Of a stretch of DNA of 54,915 nucleotides, positions 43,779 through 53,686 are shown one piece after another. Origin of the DNA: Bacteroidaceae bacterium (GTDB lineage: Bacteria; Bacteroidota; Bacteroidia; Bacteroidales; Bacteroidaceae); contig JAEEZX010000074.1 of the NCBI GenBank assembly GCA_016292045.1, positions 1 through 54,915 on the forward strand, in the 5' to 3' direction. Both the position numbers and the translations under genes were made by a program. The first letter of the stretch is position 1. Every line of letters begins with the position of its first letter. Below the pieces are notes generated by a model. The model was not told the DNA's origin and did no database searches. It saw nothing but the letters and a program-made list of their open reading frames with translations.

Positions 43779-46334
43779 ATGTTTAAAGTAATATGGGATT
43801 CTTCATATAATGGAGTTCGTCTTACGATGTCAAGTAAAGGTGATGCACTTAACATATCACCTCGACCAGTATTCTGGGAAGAACTTGATTTATTGGGATT
43901 GAATAAACGCGGGTGGATATACCCTCACGTTGAAGAACCTCTATTATGGGCATGCGATCGCAGATATTTCTATAAGGGTCAATTTGTGCTTGAAGTGAAA
44001 GGTGGTAATGTGTTTGATGCGCCAGAGGTTATTCAACAAGATGGTTATGATATCTTGACATTGGAACCTGTTAATATGGAACGTTTGCGCTCTTGTAACG
44101 AAGATACAATGTTCATTATTGAGCACGAGGCAATGGATTTTATAAACCAAACATATCGTCGATATAAAAATATTCGTGAGGTTTCGCAAAAGAATCCAGA
44201 TTTAGACTTCCAAAAGTTAGCATCTTCACTTGAGAAGAAAACCAAGGAAGAGTATGTTGTTATTAAAGAAGATTGCGATAGTTTTGATGTAATGCCATTG
44301 AGTAAAGCCGAAGAACAAGGCAAAGCACCAATACTATCAAGTAATACAGATATCTTTGTTGCTTCATTTAGTGGAGGTAAGGACTCTCAAGTAGTTCTTG
44401 ATTTAGTAACGAGAGTGGTTACTCCAGAAGATATAGTTGTTATTTACTCTGACACGGGATATGAGTTGCCTCCTTCTCTCAACTTGTATAATGAAGTAAA
44501 GAACTATTATAAACAGAAATATCCTAGCCTGAGATTTTATACAGCAAAAAACCATCAGTCAGTGTTGCACTATTGGAATGAAATCGGTGCGCCTAGTAGA
44601 ATTCACAGATGGTGCTGTAGTATAATGAAATCTGCTCCATTAAGTAAATTGCTTAAGGATATTGTGGGAAATGGGAAACAACCCAACGCCATATTATTTG
44701 ATGGCGTTCGTGCAGAAGAAAGTGTAAGTCGCTCATCTCGTTCAAGAATTGGTAAAAATGTAAAACATAATAAAATTATAAATGTAAGTCCTATTCTAGA
44801 ATGGAGTGCGACTGAGATTTATCTATATTTACTTCTCAATGGACTTCCTATTAATGAGGCTTATAGAAAAGGACTTTCGCGAGTGGGTTGTGTAATATGT
44901 CCTTATTCCTCTGGTTGGAGCGAGGATTTGTGTGGTCAACTATATCCTAATACGCTTGCACCATTCATAAATAAGATACGAGAAGGACTTGAAAAGAATA
45001 AAACTGCAGGTATAGATAATTATATCCGTACAGGAAGATGGAAAATGAGGGCCGGTGGTCGATATTTGCACACAAGTGCTAATGTAAATTTCATGAGTGC
45101 CACTCCTGATTTTAAGGCAATCATTACAGCTCCCAAAGAAAATCTGTTGATGTGGATGAGGGTGTTGGGCAATATGAATTTACATCAAGATGGTAATATT
45201 ACTGATATAGACCTCCATCACCAGAAACATATATATAAATGTCGATTAGAAGAAAACGGCGATAGCCAAGTATTTGAGGTTTATGGAATAGACCCTAAGG
45301 ATGTAGTATTTGTAAGTCATTTAAAGAAGGTCTGCTATAAAGCGACTTACTGCGTTCATTGTGAAGTGTGCGAAGTAGAGTGCCCATCAGGGGCGTTGTC
45401 TGTAGTTCCTAGAGCATCCATTAACAAAGATAAGTGTGTACACTGTATGAAGTGCATCGATTTTGATGTTAAAGGATGCCACGCAGCCAGTTCTATAAGT
45501 ACATCTGACACAAGTATAATGACAAATCAAAATAAGAATTTAGCGCAAGGCTCGAAATCTGGCATTAATAGATATAATGATGGAATGGGTATGCGTGGAA
45601 CTTGGGTTGATAAATATTTCGATACCTATGACACATTTTTTGATAATAATGAACACGGTTTAAATCCCAAATATCAGATACCTCCCTTCATCAATTGGTT
45701 ACGCGAGGCATATATTCTTAATGTTGATAATAAAAATATTAGTGAAGAAGGTAAATATATGGCAAAAGTCTATGGTACCAAACCACTAATTGTATGGGAA
45801 CTTATTTTTATAGGTTTGTGTGAGAATTCAGAAATATGCACATGGTTCCATCGTACAATAGATTATAATCGCACTTATACACGCGAAGAAATGGATATAA
45901 TATTGCAAGACTCTTACCCAGAGCTTAAAGATAGGACGCTGCGTAATCCATTCAACTCGCTTTTAAATACATTCAAAGAAAGCCCATTAGGTTCGTCTAT
46001 TCCTGTCGGAGTGTTAGGCAAGGAACAAAACAAAGTGACATTGATTCGTCGAGCCCATGACGGGATTTCACTTGTAGCATTGGCCTATTCCCTCTATCGT
46101 TATGCAGAACGAAAGAAGCGTTATTCCTTAAACGCCTCTGAGTTCTATGACGAAAATCAGACAGAAGGGATTTATCGCCAATTTGGAATCAGCAGAGAGA
46201 CGTTTGAAAGTCTTCTATTATCTTTGCAAGAAGAAAGTAATCATGTACTGCGTGCAGAATTGAATATGGGGCTTGACAACATAATTCTGCGCGAAGATCT
46301 TACTTCTTTGGACATATTAAGATTGATGCTCTAA
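43779..46334 (+). CDS. brxP: BrxP: PAPS-reductase-domain protein of a BREX type 4 system
   Basis: An 851-residue cytosolic protein. Residues 1-190 are unassigned. A PP-loop ATP-pyrophosphatase/PAPS reductase domain follows with SGGKDS at 198-203 and YSDTGYELP. Cysteines for an Fe-S site are at 279-280 (HRWCC) and 371 and 374 (GCVIC), comparable to DndC-type enzymes. A two-cluster ferredoxin segment follows: Cys525, 528, 531 and 535, then Cys553, 556, 559 and probably 567. The C-terminal 270 residues are helical and unassigned, possibly DUF4007-like. It is first in a five-gene operon with BrxC, PglZ and BrxL. In the published BREX classification a PAPS-reductase gene replaces the PglX methylase in type 4. 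The chemistry is unknown; sulfur transfer to DNA is only a hypothesis. Confidence 0.85.
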   Translation: MFKVIWDSSYNGVRLTMSSKGDALNISPRPVFWEELDLLGLNKRGWIYPHVEEPLLWACDRRYFYKGQFVLEVKGGNVFDAPEVIQQDGYDILTLEPVNMERLRSCNEDTMFIIEHEAMDFINQTYRRYKNIREVSQKNPDLDFQKLASSLEKKTKEEYVVIKEDCDSFDVMPLSKAEEQGKAPILSSNTDIFVASFSGGKDSQVVLDLVTRVVTPEDIVVIYSDTGYELPPSLNLYNEVKNYYKQKYPSLRFYTAKNHQSVLHYWNEIGAPSRIHRWCCSIMKSAPLSKLLKDIVGNGKQPNAILFDGVRAEESVSRSSRSRIGKNVKHNKIINVSPILEWSATEIYLYLLLNGLPINEAYRKGLSRVGCVICPYSSGWSEDLCGQLYPNTLAPFINKIREGLEKNKTAGIDNYIRTGRWKMRAGGRYLHTSANVNFMSATPDFKAIITAPKENLLMWMRVLGNMNLHQDGNITDIDLHHQKHIYKCRLEENGDSQVFEVYGIDPKDVVFVSHLKKVCYKATYCVHCEVCEVECPSGALSVVPRASINKDKCVHCMKCIDFDVKGCHAASSISTSDTSIMTNQNKNLAQGSKSGINRYNDGMGMRGTWVDKYFDTYDTFFDNNEHGLNPKYQIPPFINWLREAYILNVDNKNISEEGKYMAKVYGTKPLIVWELIFIGLCENSEICTWFHRTIDYNRTYTREEMDIILQDSYPELKDRTLRNPFNSLLNTFKESPLGSSIPVGVLGKEQNKVTLIRRAHDGISLVALAYSLYRYAERKKRYSLNASEFYDENQTEGIYRQFGISRETFESLLLSLQEESNHVLRAELNMGLDNIILREDLTSLDILRLML

Positions 46335-46363
46335 TAATATCAATATACTAAACAAATAGATAT

Positions 46364-49300
46364 ATGGCTGCCCAATATTCAGACTACATCAAAATGCAGG
46401 ATTTCCTGCCAGTATATGATATGACTGATGAAACGCCAGAGATGTGGCGAACCTTCATTCCTACCAAACAATTCTGCGATTTGCTAAGTAGGAGTGTGAC
46501 GGCTATAACTTCATCAGATATAAGTAAACGTCGCTCAATGTGGGTTCGTGGTACTTTTGGTACAGGTAAGAGTCATGCAAGTAGCGTTGTTCGCCACCTA
46601 TTATGTGACCCGTCATCAGAAGTGGATGACTATATTCAGAATCTCCCTAGTGAGTCACTTAGGGCCAATCTTTCTGCAATACGTAAAAAGAAAAAATATT
46701 TTCCTGTTGTACTGAAGGGTGTTGAAGGAGCATACAACATCCCTCGCTTTTCTTTATCAATACAAAAGCAAACAAAGCTGGCGTTGGCAGCAGCTGGTCA
46801 TCAAGAAATAGTGGTACAATCAGACTTCGACAAGGCAATTCGTTGGGTTGAGGGGCATAAAGCACGTGTGCCTGAACTATTGGACTTGAGTGATGAATTA
46901 GCATCCGAAGCTCCTACATATGAAAAACTTTTAGCTAAGCTCCAGGCTAATGATATCGACGTATTTCTGCATTTAGAAGAGGTTTTAGCGGCCGATGATA
47001 CTTATCTGACCAGTGATAGTATAAGTGATTGGCTTGTGGAAGTATGCAAAAAAGTTGAGTCGGCTGGCATTGCTAACGGCATGATTATATTTTGGGATGA
47101 GTTTACTAGCGTTATGGATACGCTGAAAAGTGATCGTATTAACGTATTGCAGAATATAGCAGAAAAGTCACAAAACAACAATGTGTTCCTCTATCTGATT
47201 TCACATAGGACAGAGACCTCTAGTCTTGACACAAAGGGGAAGGACATTACCAAGATGAGTGACCGCTATGATAGCGTTGATTACCAGATGGATGAAATAT
47301 CCACATATCTAATTCTACGACACACATTCACCATTCCTGACACATCCAAGTTGGCAATGACTGCGTGGGAAGTTGCAAAAAAATTAGATGCGAACCTTTA
47401 TGACTATCTTTGTGAAAGCAACTCGTCTGAAGAGAAAGAACATATTCATAATTTATTCCCACTTCACCCCTATACAGCATTCCTCTGCTCTAAGATGTCT
47501 AACATTATGGGTTCGGCCAATCGAAGCGTCTTGAAGTTTATGAATGATGAACAAAATGGTTTCAAGGGATTCATTAATGACGAAAATAATTACGCACAGA
47601 AGATGATGCTTACAGCTGATTGGCTGTGGGATTTTTTCTATTCAGAATTTAACAACGACGCGCGTTGCTCTGCATTCACAAATGTCTTTATGAGCAATCT
47701 GACTCGTGTGGAGAAGATGAGTGATGACCATGTTCGAGTTTTTAAGGCAATTCTTCTCCTGAATGCACTTGGCGTGAGATTTGATAAAAAACAATCGCCA
47801 GAAAAATATGCCCCCAATGAGAGGAACTTATTATTTATCTTCTCAGGAGACCGTTGCGAGGGTAAGATGGAAAAAATCCTCAATTGGTTGGATGAAAGCA
47901 AAATCATAGCACGTGATATATTTGGTGAGTTCAAGATTTCAGTATCGTCATATAATCCAGTTGAAATCAATCAAGAAAAAGCAAGGGTAACTGCTAATTA
48001 CAAAATGGCGTTGGATTACTTGAAGTATAATGATAGTAGTCTGGCAGAGATTAGCGTAACCTTTTTGGTGGGTGATCGCCTATTCCGTAAGTGTGAGCCA
48101 CAATTCTATTCCTGCGAAGAACAAGAATCAGTATTACGTAGTAAACTGAGTAAATATACTCGGGAGAAGCCTAATTTCCTCCATGTATGTGTGTTCTATT
48201 CTATAACGGATGAATCAAGGGATATGATGGAAAACAGAGTCAAGGATTTCTCTGAAGAATTTGAAAACACTATATTTATTATTCCATCAGAAGTATTCAC
48301 GACTACTGCTCAAAATCAGTTCATAGATGCTGTTACTCAAGCCAAGGTAAGCCGTACACATTTTAATGCAGATGATGCGAGCCGATTTGAAAATACAGCA
48401 AAAGAATACATTGCAAAGTGGAAAACACGAATGATGAGTGGCACGTACACATTGTATTTCAATGGCAAACGTAGCTCAGAAGGTATATTTAATAATATAT
48501 ATATTGTCATTAATAAGAAATTTAGTGCACAAGTGTTCCCTCATGGAATGGAAAGCGTAAAGGCATTACAGAACGAACCTGTATCTTTCTTTGCTAACAA
48601 GAATTTCAAGGCACTATCATTGCAGATGCTTCAGAAACGGACACGCGACGAATTACTGAGTTTTGGTGGTTCAAGCAGACCTGCAAAAAAAATATTCTTA
48701 GATGGAGAGAATAATCTTATCAATGATACATGTGAACTAACAGAAGCTGCGTTGGCAGGGGACTCTTGGCTTGTTTCAATTTGCAAGGAAGTTGATAAAT
48801 TGATAGCAGCCGCAAAGAAAAAATACGCTGACCGCTTCTCGTTGAGTGACATTCTGGAGCCACTTATCCGTGAACCATATGGACTATTTGCAAACCAGGC
48901 AAACTATGTGGCTTTATCTTATGCGCTGCGTAAACACAAGGAAGACTTGTTTAACCCTAGTACATCACAACCAGTCGGTGATGAGAAACTAAATGACATG
49001 ATTGAGATTCTTCTTAAGATGTGGGATAATGGTAGCAGTGAAACCAGCAATAAACTTTTACTCCGCTTCGGTTCCGCAGAAGAACGTAATCTCACTAGTA
49101 TACTAGGAGAAGTCTTTAATTTGAGTTCTGTGAAGGGGGTTAGTTTGAGCGATCTTAAAAGCTTGAACTATGCGAAATGGAGTATTACGGAGTTTTGTAA
49201 ACAAATTGCAAAATATCCTTTATGGTCCTTATTATACTGTAGTAAGATAAAAGAAAAGGAGGAGTGTGCAGAAGCTATAAAAGATTTAATTAACCTTTTC

Positions 49301-49783
49301 AACCAAGACAGTTATTCTTTAGATAAGATTAAGTCGTTGTATCGCAAAATCAAAGATGTTGGTGGGGTTGATTTATACAAGTTATGTACTAATTCCTCAA
49401 ACTACCAAGAAGGTTTTAAGAATTTTATCAATGGTATAAAGGATGTTGATCTTAAGCCGGAATGGTGGGATGAACTGGAAGATGAACTTAATCATTTACA
49501 ATCAGAGATAGCATTCCGTAGAGAAGAAGATGTGCGTTCTGCTGTGATGTCATTCTACATCAACAAAATTAAACCAGAATCAACACCTCCTTCAATACCA
49601 ATTGGAACAGAATCGGAGCCGACACCCAACCCGGCGGCAGCTAAGCCAGATGAGATAAAGAAAGCAAAAACACTGGTTCGTGAACAAACGATGCCAAGTA
49701 TGATGTGGCAGAAAGTGATATTGGACTTGATTGAGGAACATCCAGAAGTATCTCAATTCCTTATATCATATTTGGGAAATTAA
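46364..49783 (+). CDS. brxC: BrxC/PglY-like P-loop ATPase of BREX type 4
   Basis: A 1139-residue large ATPase. Walker A is GTFGTGKS at residues 63-70 and Walker B is IIFWDEFTS with Asp245-Glu246. The MWVRGTFGTGKSH context, the following FP(V/I)xLKGVEG segment and the YQMDEISTYLILRHTF region are typical of BrxC/PglY proteins. The C-terminal half is long and helical, ending in a Pro/Thr-rich linker (SEPTPNPAAAKPDE, about residues 1086-1099) and a short final domain. It starts 29 bases after brxP and ends 12 bases before pglZ. In BREX systems this ATPase is needed for defence, with a mechanism not fully known. Confidence 0.85.
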   Translation: MAAQYSDYIKMQDFLPVYDMTDETPEMWRTFIPTKQFCDLLSRSVTAITSSDISKRRSMWVRGTFGTGKSHASSVVRHLLCDPSSEVDDYIQNLPSESLRANLSAIRKKKKYFPVVLKGVEGAYNIPRFSLSIQKQTKLALAAAGHQEIVVQSDFDKAIRWVEGHKARVPELLDLSDELASEAPTYEKLLAKLQANDIDVFLHLEEVLAADDTYLTSDSISDWLVEVCKKVESAGIANGMIIFWDEFTSVMDTLKSDRINVLQNIAEKSQNNNVFLYLISHRTETSSLDTKGKDITKMSDRYDSVDYQMDEISTYLILRHTFTIPDTSKLAMTAWEVAKKLDANLYDYLCESNSSEEKEHIHNLFPLHPYTAFLCSKMSNIMGSANRSVLKFMNDEQNGFKGFINDENNYAQKMMLTADWLWDFFYSEFNNDARCSAFTNVFMSNLTRVEKMSDDHVRVFKAILLLNALGVRFDKKQSPEKYAPNERNLLFIFSGDRCEGKMEKILNWLDESKIIARDIFGEFKISVSSYNPVEINQEKARVTANYKMALDYLKYNDSSLAEISVTFLVGDRLFRKCEPQFYSCEEQESVLRSKLSKYTREKPNFLHVCVFYSITDESRDMMENRVKDFSEEFENTIFIIPSEVFTTTAQNQFIDAVTQAKVSRTHFNADDASRFENTAKEYIAKWKTRMMSGTYTLYFNGKRSSEGIFNNIYIVINKKFSAQVFPHGMESVKALQNEPVSFFANKNFKALSLQMLQKRTRDELLSFGGSSRPAKKIFLDGENNLINDTCELTEAALAGDSWLVSICKEVDKLIAAAKKKYADRFSLSDILEPLIREPYGLFANQANYVALSYALRKHKEDLFNPSTSQPVGDEKLNDMIEILLKMWDNGSSETSNKLLLRFGSAEERNLTSILGEVFNLSSVKGVSLSDLKSLNYAKWSITEFCKQIAKYPLWSLLYCSKIKEKEECAEAIKDLINLFNQDSYSLDKIKSLYRKIKDVGGVDLYKLCTNSSNYQEGFKNFINGIKDVDLKPEWWDELEDELNHLQSEIAFRREEDVRSAVMSFYINKIKPESTPPSIPIGTESEPTPNPAAAKPDEIKKAKTLVREQTMPSMMWQKVILDLIEEHPEVSQFLISYLGN

Positions 49784-49795
49784 AGTCATTTCGTT

Positions 49796-52243
49796 ATGGA
49801 TTCAGCTGAGAAAATAAAAGTATTCAAGTCCTTTGAGGATTTAACTCGCGAGATTATCCATGACAGGGATACTGGCGATATGCTGGCACAGCGTTATGCC
49901 ATTCGTTTTATCATGCTCAACAACTTCAATGAGTTTAAGAACTTGGCGAAGTTTATGGCTAACATTGGCGTTGAGTCACTAGACCTTGAAAACTTAATTG
50001 ACGAAGGTGAGGATGACACATGGATTACAAAAGACATGTTAAAGTCTGCTATGAAATCATGCACCTCGTCCACTTTTGTTTCTCCCTTCTCGGAATTGGT
50101 TCGTTTTTATAACGATGATGAATTTAGAGGTTTCTTCAATGAGATTATGTTACTTGAGGACATCCAGCGCCCCAAAAAACGTATCTATGTTCCATTGATT
50201 GGGTTGCAGAATCGATTTACAGATTTTCTTAACCATTTTGCACGCATACAAGAAAGTGCTCCTATTTGGCGTTATGACGCAGAATACCAGTCTGTGGAAG
50301 TGTTTTTTACAAAATACAAAGATTTCAAGTTACCCAAAGGAGGCACACAATGTCAACTAAATACATTGAGAGATTGGCTGAAGTTTTGGAAAGTGCAAGC
50401 ACCTCAGGAGCGTATAGTATGTTGTTCTGTTCCGATTGCAGCCAAATTTAAATACTCGAAGCCTGACAATATTTTCAACTTCGTAAAGATAAATAGTCCT
50501 TACGAGTTTATGACTCATTTTTTGGATTTGTCCTTCCCCTTTGATTATTTAGAAGAGGAAAAATTTTTTTGGGATGAGTTGTTGAATAGTATGAAGAACA
50601 TTAAATTTTCATCGTTTAGCTTCGAAACATTCATACGTTCTATATTTAACAAAGTCACATTGACAGCATCAGACGTAATTGGAGAGTGGCTTTCTTCGAA
50701 TAACACCGCATTTAGAAGATGGTTGCTGAAACAATACGTATTACACACATCCTTCAAGGATGAATATCCGTATGTGGCCTTATGTATGGAAGGCGTTTCA
50801 GACCTGAGCGATGAGAATCAGTTGCCCAATTATATTGCAACTCGTATCCTTTATGAAATGCCTAACAGTAAGAATAGGGAATCTTTTGCTGAAGAACGTA
50901 GGAATATAATAGTAAATAACCAAACCGTCTTCCTTGCTGCTATTACAAAAAAAGATCAGGAATGGCTATTTGAAAGAACGAAAGAACTTTTTCAACAGAA
51001 CCAAGACCTGAATGTCGCCATTGATATTTGTACAGGTGTGTTTGATTTTGAGAAAGTCCTACTTATGGGATGGTTCATACATAATCCGAATAACAATAGA
51101 CTTAGAAATACGATAGAAGATATTTATCCAGAATTTGCATCCTATATTATGTCTACAAGACCATCTCATTTTAGGGTTGAAAATAACTGGTGTCTTAATT
51201 ATTTTGCAGAATATAAAAAAGCAAAACTATTAGACAGGTATACAGACGAAGTCTCCAATTATATCAGTGAAATAAATGACTCGCCAAAAACATTCTATAA
51301 ATGGTATTATGAGTTTGAGAACTCCCATAACTTATTGGCAGAAATAAGTATCAATGCCATTTATAAACCAGATAAGATATATTGGATTGACGGTTTAGGG
51401 GTAGAATTCCTGTCTTATATTCTCTATCTGATTGATGCAGAAAAGAGCAACATGAAAGTTGTTCGTTCGCAGATAAGCCGTTCTGACATACCATCATCTA
51501 CCCATCATAATAGATTTGAAGGCGGGGATGTTGTGAGGTTTGGTGCTTTAGACGAATTGGGACATGACTCTCATCTTTATAAATATCTTTATACATTGAA
51601 GGACGAACTCAATGTATTAAAGGAAATAGTTCATGAAATAATAGGGAATAGCAAGAAGCAGTCTTGCACAGTTGCCATCGTATCTGATCATGGTTTAAGT
51701 TGTCTTTCTCGCAAGGCACCATCAAAGAAATACGACGGAAAGTTTGAGCATGAAGGACGATATATCAAAACAAAGGAAGATGCTCTTTCAGACCCAGACT
51801 ATTTAGTGCATAAAAATGAAAGTGACAATGAATACTATAAAGTAGCCCTTACACATTCGTCTCTTTCAAAAGCACCAACTCATCAAGTACATGGAGGTTG
51901 TACACCAGAAGAGGTACTTGTTCCATTTATATTATTATCAAATAAGACTATCCCCGGATGCATCAAATATGAGATAAAAATGTCACAAAGTGATGTTATG
52001 ATTTCAAATCCGGCAATATCATTAACTGTCATTCCTGAGCCTCAAGGTGTTACTCTTACTTGTGAGGGTAAAAGCTATAGAATGGACAGAGTTGGTACTC
52101 AATGGACAACTCTTTTGCAAGATATTACGGAAGGAGAACACATGATTGATGTTGCTCCTGATGGCTCCTCAAGCACGCAAATTACAATTAATGTTGTTGG
52201 AGTTGGAGGAGGGTTAAATATTAATGACATGTTCGATATTTAA
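49796..52243 (+). CDS. pglZ: PglZ-domain protein of BREX type 4
   Basis: An 815-residue protein, the defining BREX component. The C-terminal alkaline-phosphatase-superfamily PglZ domain has the metal-binding pattern: Asp532 in YWIDGLGVEFL, Asp631-His632 in AIVSDHGLS, and the later THQVHGGCTPEEVLVPF with His696 and His699. The N-terminal 500 residues are helical and without known domains. Residues after about 715 form a beta-rich tail resembling an Ig-like fold. It lies 2 bases before brxL, so translation is probably coupled. PglZ proteins are nucleases or phosphatases by fold; the substrate here is unknown. Confidence 0.9.
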   Translation: MDSAEKIKVFKSFEDLTREIIHDRDTGDMLAQRYAIRFIMLNNFNEFKNLAKFMANIGVESLDLENLIDEGEDDTWITKDMLKSAMKSCTSSTFVSPFSELVRFYNDDEFRGFFNEIMLLEDIQRPKKRIYVPLIGLQNRFTDFLNHFARIQESAPIWRYDAEYQSVEVFFTKYKDFKLPKGGTQCQLNTLRDWLKFWKVQAPQERIVCCSVPIAAKFKYSKPDNIFNFVKINSPYEFMTHFLDLSFPFDYLEEEKFFWDELLNSMKNIKFSSFSFETFIRSIFNKVTLTASDVIGEWLSSNNTAFRRWLLKQYVLHTSFKDEYPYVALCMEGVSDLSDENQLPNYIATRILYEMPNSKNRESFAEERRNIIVNNQTVFLAAITKKDQEWLFERTKELFQQNQDLNVAIDICTGVFDFEKVLLMGWFIHNPNNNRLRNTIEDIYPEFASYIMSTRPSHFRVENNWCLNYFAEYKKAKLLDRYTDEVSNYISEINDSPKTFYKWYYEFENSHNLLAEISINAIYKPDKIYWIDGLGVEFLSYILYLIDAEKSNMKVVRSQISRSDIPSSTHHNRFEGGDVVRFGALDELGHDSHLYKYLYTLKDELNVLKEIVHEIIGNSKKQSCTVAIVSDHGLSCLSRKAPSKKYDGKFEHEGRYIKTKEDALSDPDYLVHKNESDNEYYKVALTHSSLSKAPTHQVHGGCTPEEVLVPFILLSNKTIPGCIKYEIKMSQSDVMISNPAISLTVIPEPQGVTLTCEGKSYRMDRVGTQWTTLLQDITEGEHMIDVAPDGSSSTQITINVVGVGGGLNINDMFDI

Positions 52244-52245
52244 AT

Positions 52246-53682
52246 ATGAGCGAAATAGGAGAAAAAATAAGAAGAGTGTTCGGGGCGGCAGCAGTATACA
52301 AGAATCCTGCCAATTATGACATCTTTAATGGAAGGAATCTTCCTTCTTTTGTCAAGGATTATCTCATTTCTACGCACATAACACATGATGGTTCTTTCAA
52401 GCGTTCAGAACTTAATCGATTCTTAGATGAGCATATTCCGCGTGATAATAGTGCAATTAGGGCAAGATTGCGTAGAGGTGAGTCATTGACTCTGCTTACT
52501 CGATTTATTGTGTCGACAAGTTTGGCACAAAATAAAACGAGCTTCCAAATACCCGACATGGGCATAAAAGCATCTGATACACTAATACCAGATTATCTTG
52601 TAGAAGAATACCCCAATGATTTAATTGATGGGGAAAAGTGGGGCATTATGAAGATTGTCTATATTCAACCTCAAGATAAGGAAAAAGGACATGTAGAGAT
52701 GGTTAAGTTTAAACCATTTCGTCCAATGGAAAAATTAGACATCAATTACATTCGTCAATGTCGTGCTCAATTCACGTTGGAAGAGTGGATAGATGTTTTA
52801 ATATCTGCGATGGAGTATACACCCTCTGCGTTTAAGAATATGACGCAGAAGCTTGAGTTTTTGACACGATTGTTACCCTTTATTGAACCGCGCTTGAATC
52901 TAATAGAGCTGGCACCAAAGGGAACCGGTAAAAGTTACGTCTTTGGTAACTTGTCAAAGTTTGTGTGGCTTGTAAGTGGCGGTAAGGTTTCTAGGGCAAA
53001 ACTTGTTTATGACAAAGCAACAAAGTCGCCAGGAATCATGCGTTTTTACGATATGGTGGCTTTCGATGAGATACAGACAATTACATTCTCGGACAACACA
53101 GAAATGCAGTCTTTTTTGAAGAACTATTTGGAATTTGGAAAGGCTACCATTGATAACTATGAATTCATGTCTGAATGTGGTTTGATGCTTCTTGGTAATA
53201 TACTCTTATCTGAAAACAACGAGCCCTTGAGTTATAAGTATTTTTCTGCGTTGCCAGAAGTCTTTAAGGAGTCTGCATTACTTGATCGCTTTCATGGTAT
53301 GATAGAAGGATGGTTATTACCTCGAGTTAATGTAGATATGGCCTTACATGACTGGACGCTTAATGTGGAGTTTTTCTCAGAAGTACTTCATCAAATGCGA
53401 ACAGAATCTATATATTCGCATATTGTGGATGAAGCTATAGAAGTCCCCAACGGGGCTGATATGCGTCATACTAAAGCCGTTAAAAAGGTTGCAACAGCAT
53501 ATCTTAAATTGTTGTTCCCTCATGTAACATCAATAGAACAGCTGGATTTAGACGACTTTAATGTTCTCTGTTTACAACCCGCTATTCGTCGACGCGATAT
53601 TGTCCGTCAACAATGTAGCAATATTGATGCAGAAGCATCGTTCTCAAAGCCCATTCCTGCATATACAGTAAAACAGCATTGA
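52246..53682 (+). CDS. brxL: BrxL-like AAA+ protein of BREX type 4, short form without a Lon protease domain
   Basis: A 478-residue protein with a BrxL N-terminal region (FVKDYLISTHITHDGS) and an AAA+ core. Walker A is APKGTGKSY (Lys229-Ser230), Walker B is VAFDEIQTI (Asp274-Glu275), and the probable arginine finger is Arg348 in LLDRFHG. The ELAPKGTGKS and YDKATKSPGIMRFYDMVAFDE segments are strongly BrxL-like. BrxL of type 1 systems is around 680 residues with a C-terminal Lon-like domain. Here only about 120 residues follow the AAA+ core and no S16 catalytic Ser-Lys pair is visible. DNA translocation or remodelling is the likely activity. The next gene starts 4 bases later. Confidence 0.85.
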   Translation: MSEIGEKIRRVFGAAAVYKNPANYDIFNGRNLPSFVKDYLISTHITHDGSFKRSELNRFLDEHIPRDNSAIRARLRRGESLTLLTRFIVSTSLAQNKTSFQIPDMGIKASDTLIPDYLVEEYPNDLIDGEKWGIMKIVYIQPQDKEKGHVEMVKFKPFRPMEKLDINYIRQCRAQFTLEEWIDVLISAMEYTPSAFKNMTQKLEFLTRLLPFIEPRLNLIELAPKGTGKSYVFGNLSKFVWLVSGGKVSRAKLVYDKATKSPGIMRFYDMVAFDEIQTITFSDNTEMQSFLKNYLEFGKATIDNYEFMSECGLMLLGNILLSENNEPLSYKYFSALPEVFKESALLDRFHGMIEGWLLPRVNVDMALHDWTLNVEFFSEVLHQMRTESIYSHIVDEAIEVPNGADMRHTKAVKKVATAYLKLLFPHVTSIEQLDLDDFNVLCLQPAIRRRDIVRQQCSNIDAEASFSKPIPAYTVKQH

Positions 53683-53686
53683 TTAT

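Noticed and set aside
43779..46334. A Dnd phosphorothioation system instead of BREX
   Set aside because: The PP-loop enzyme is DndC-like, but no DndB, DndD or DndE is present, while PglZ and BrxL are clear BREX markers.
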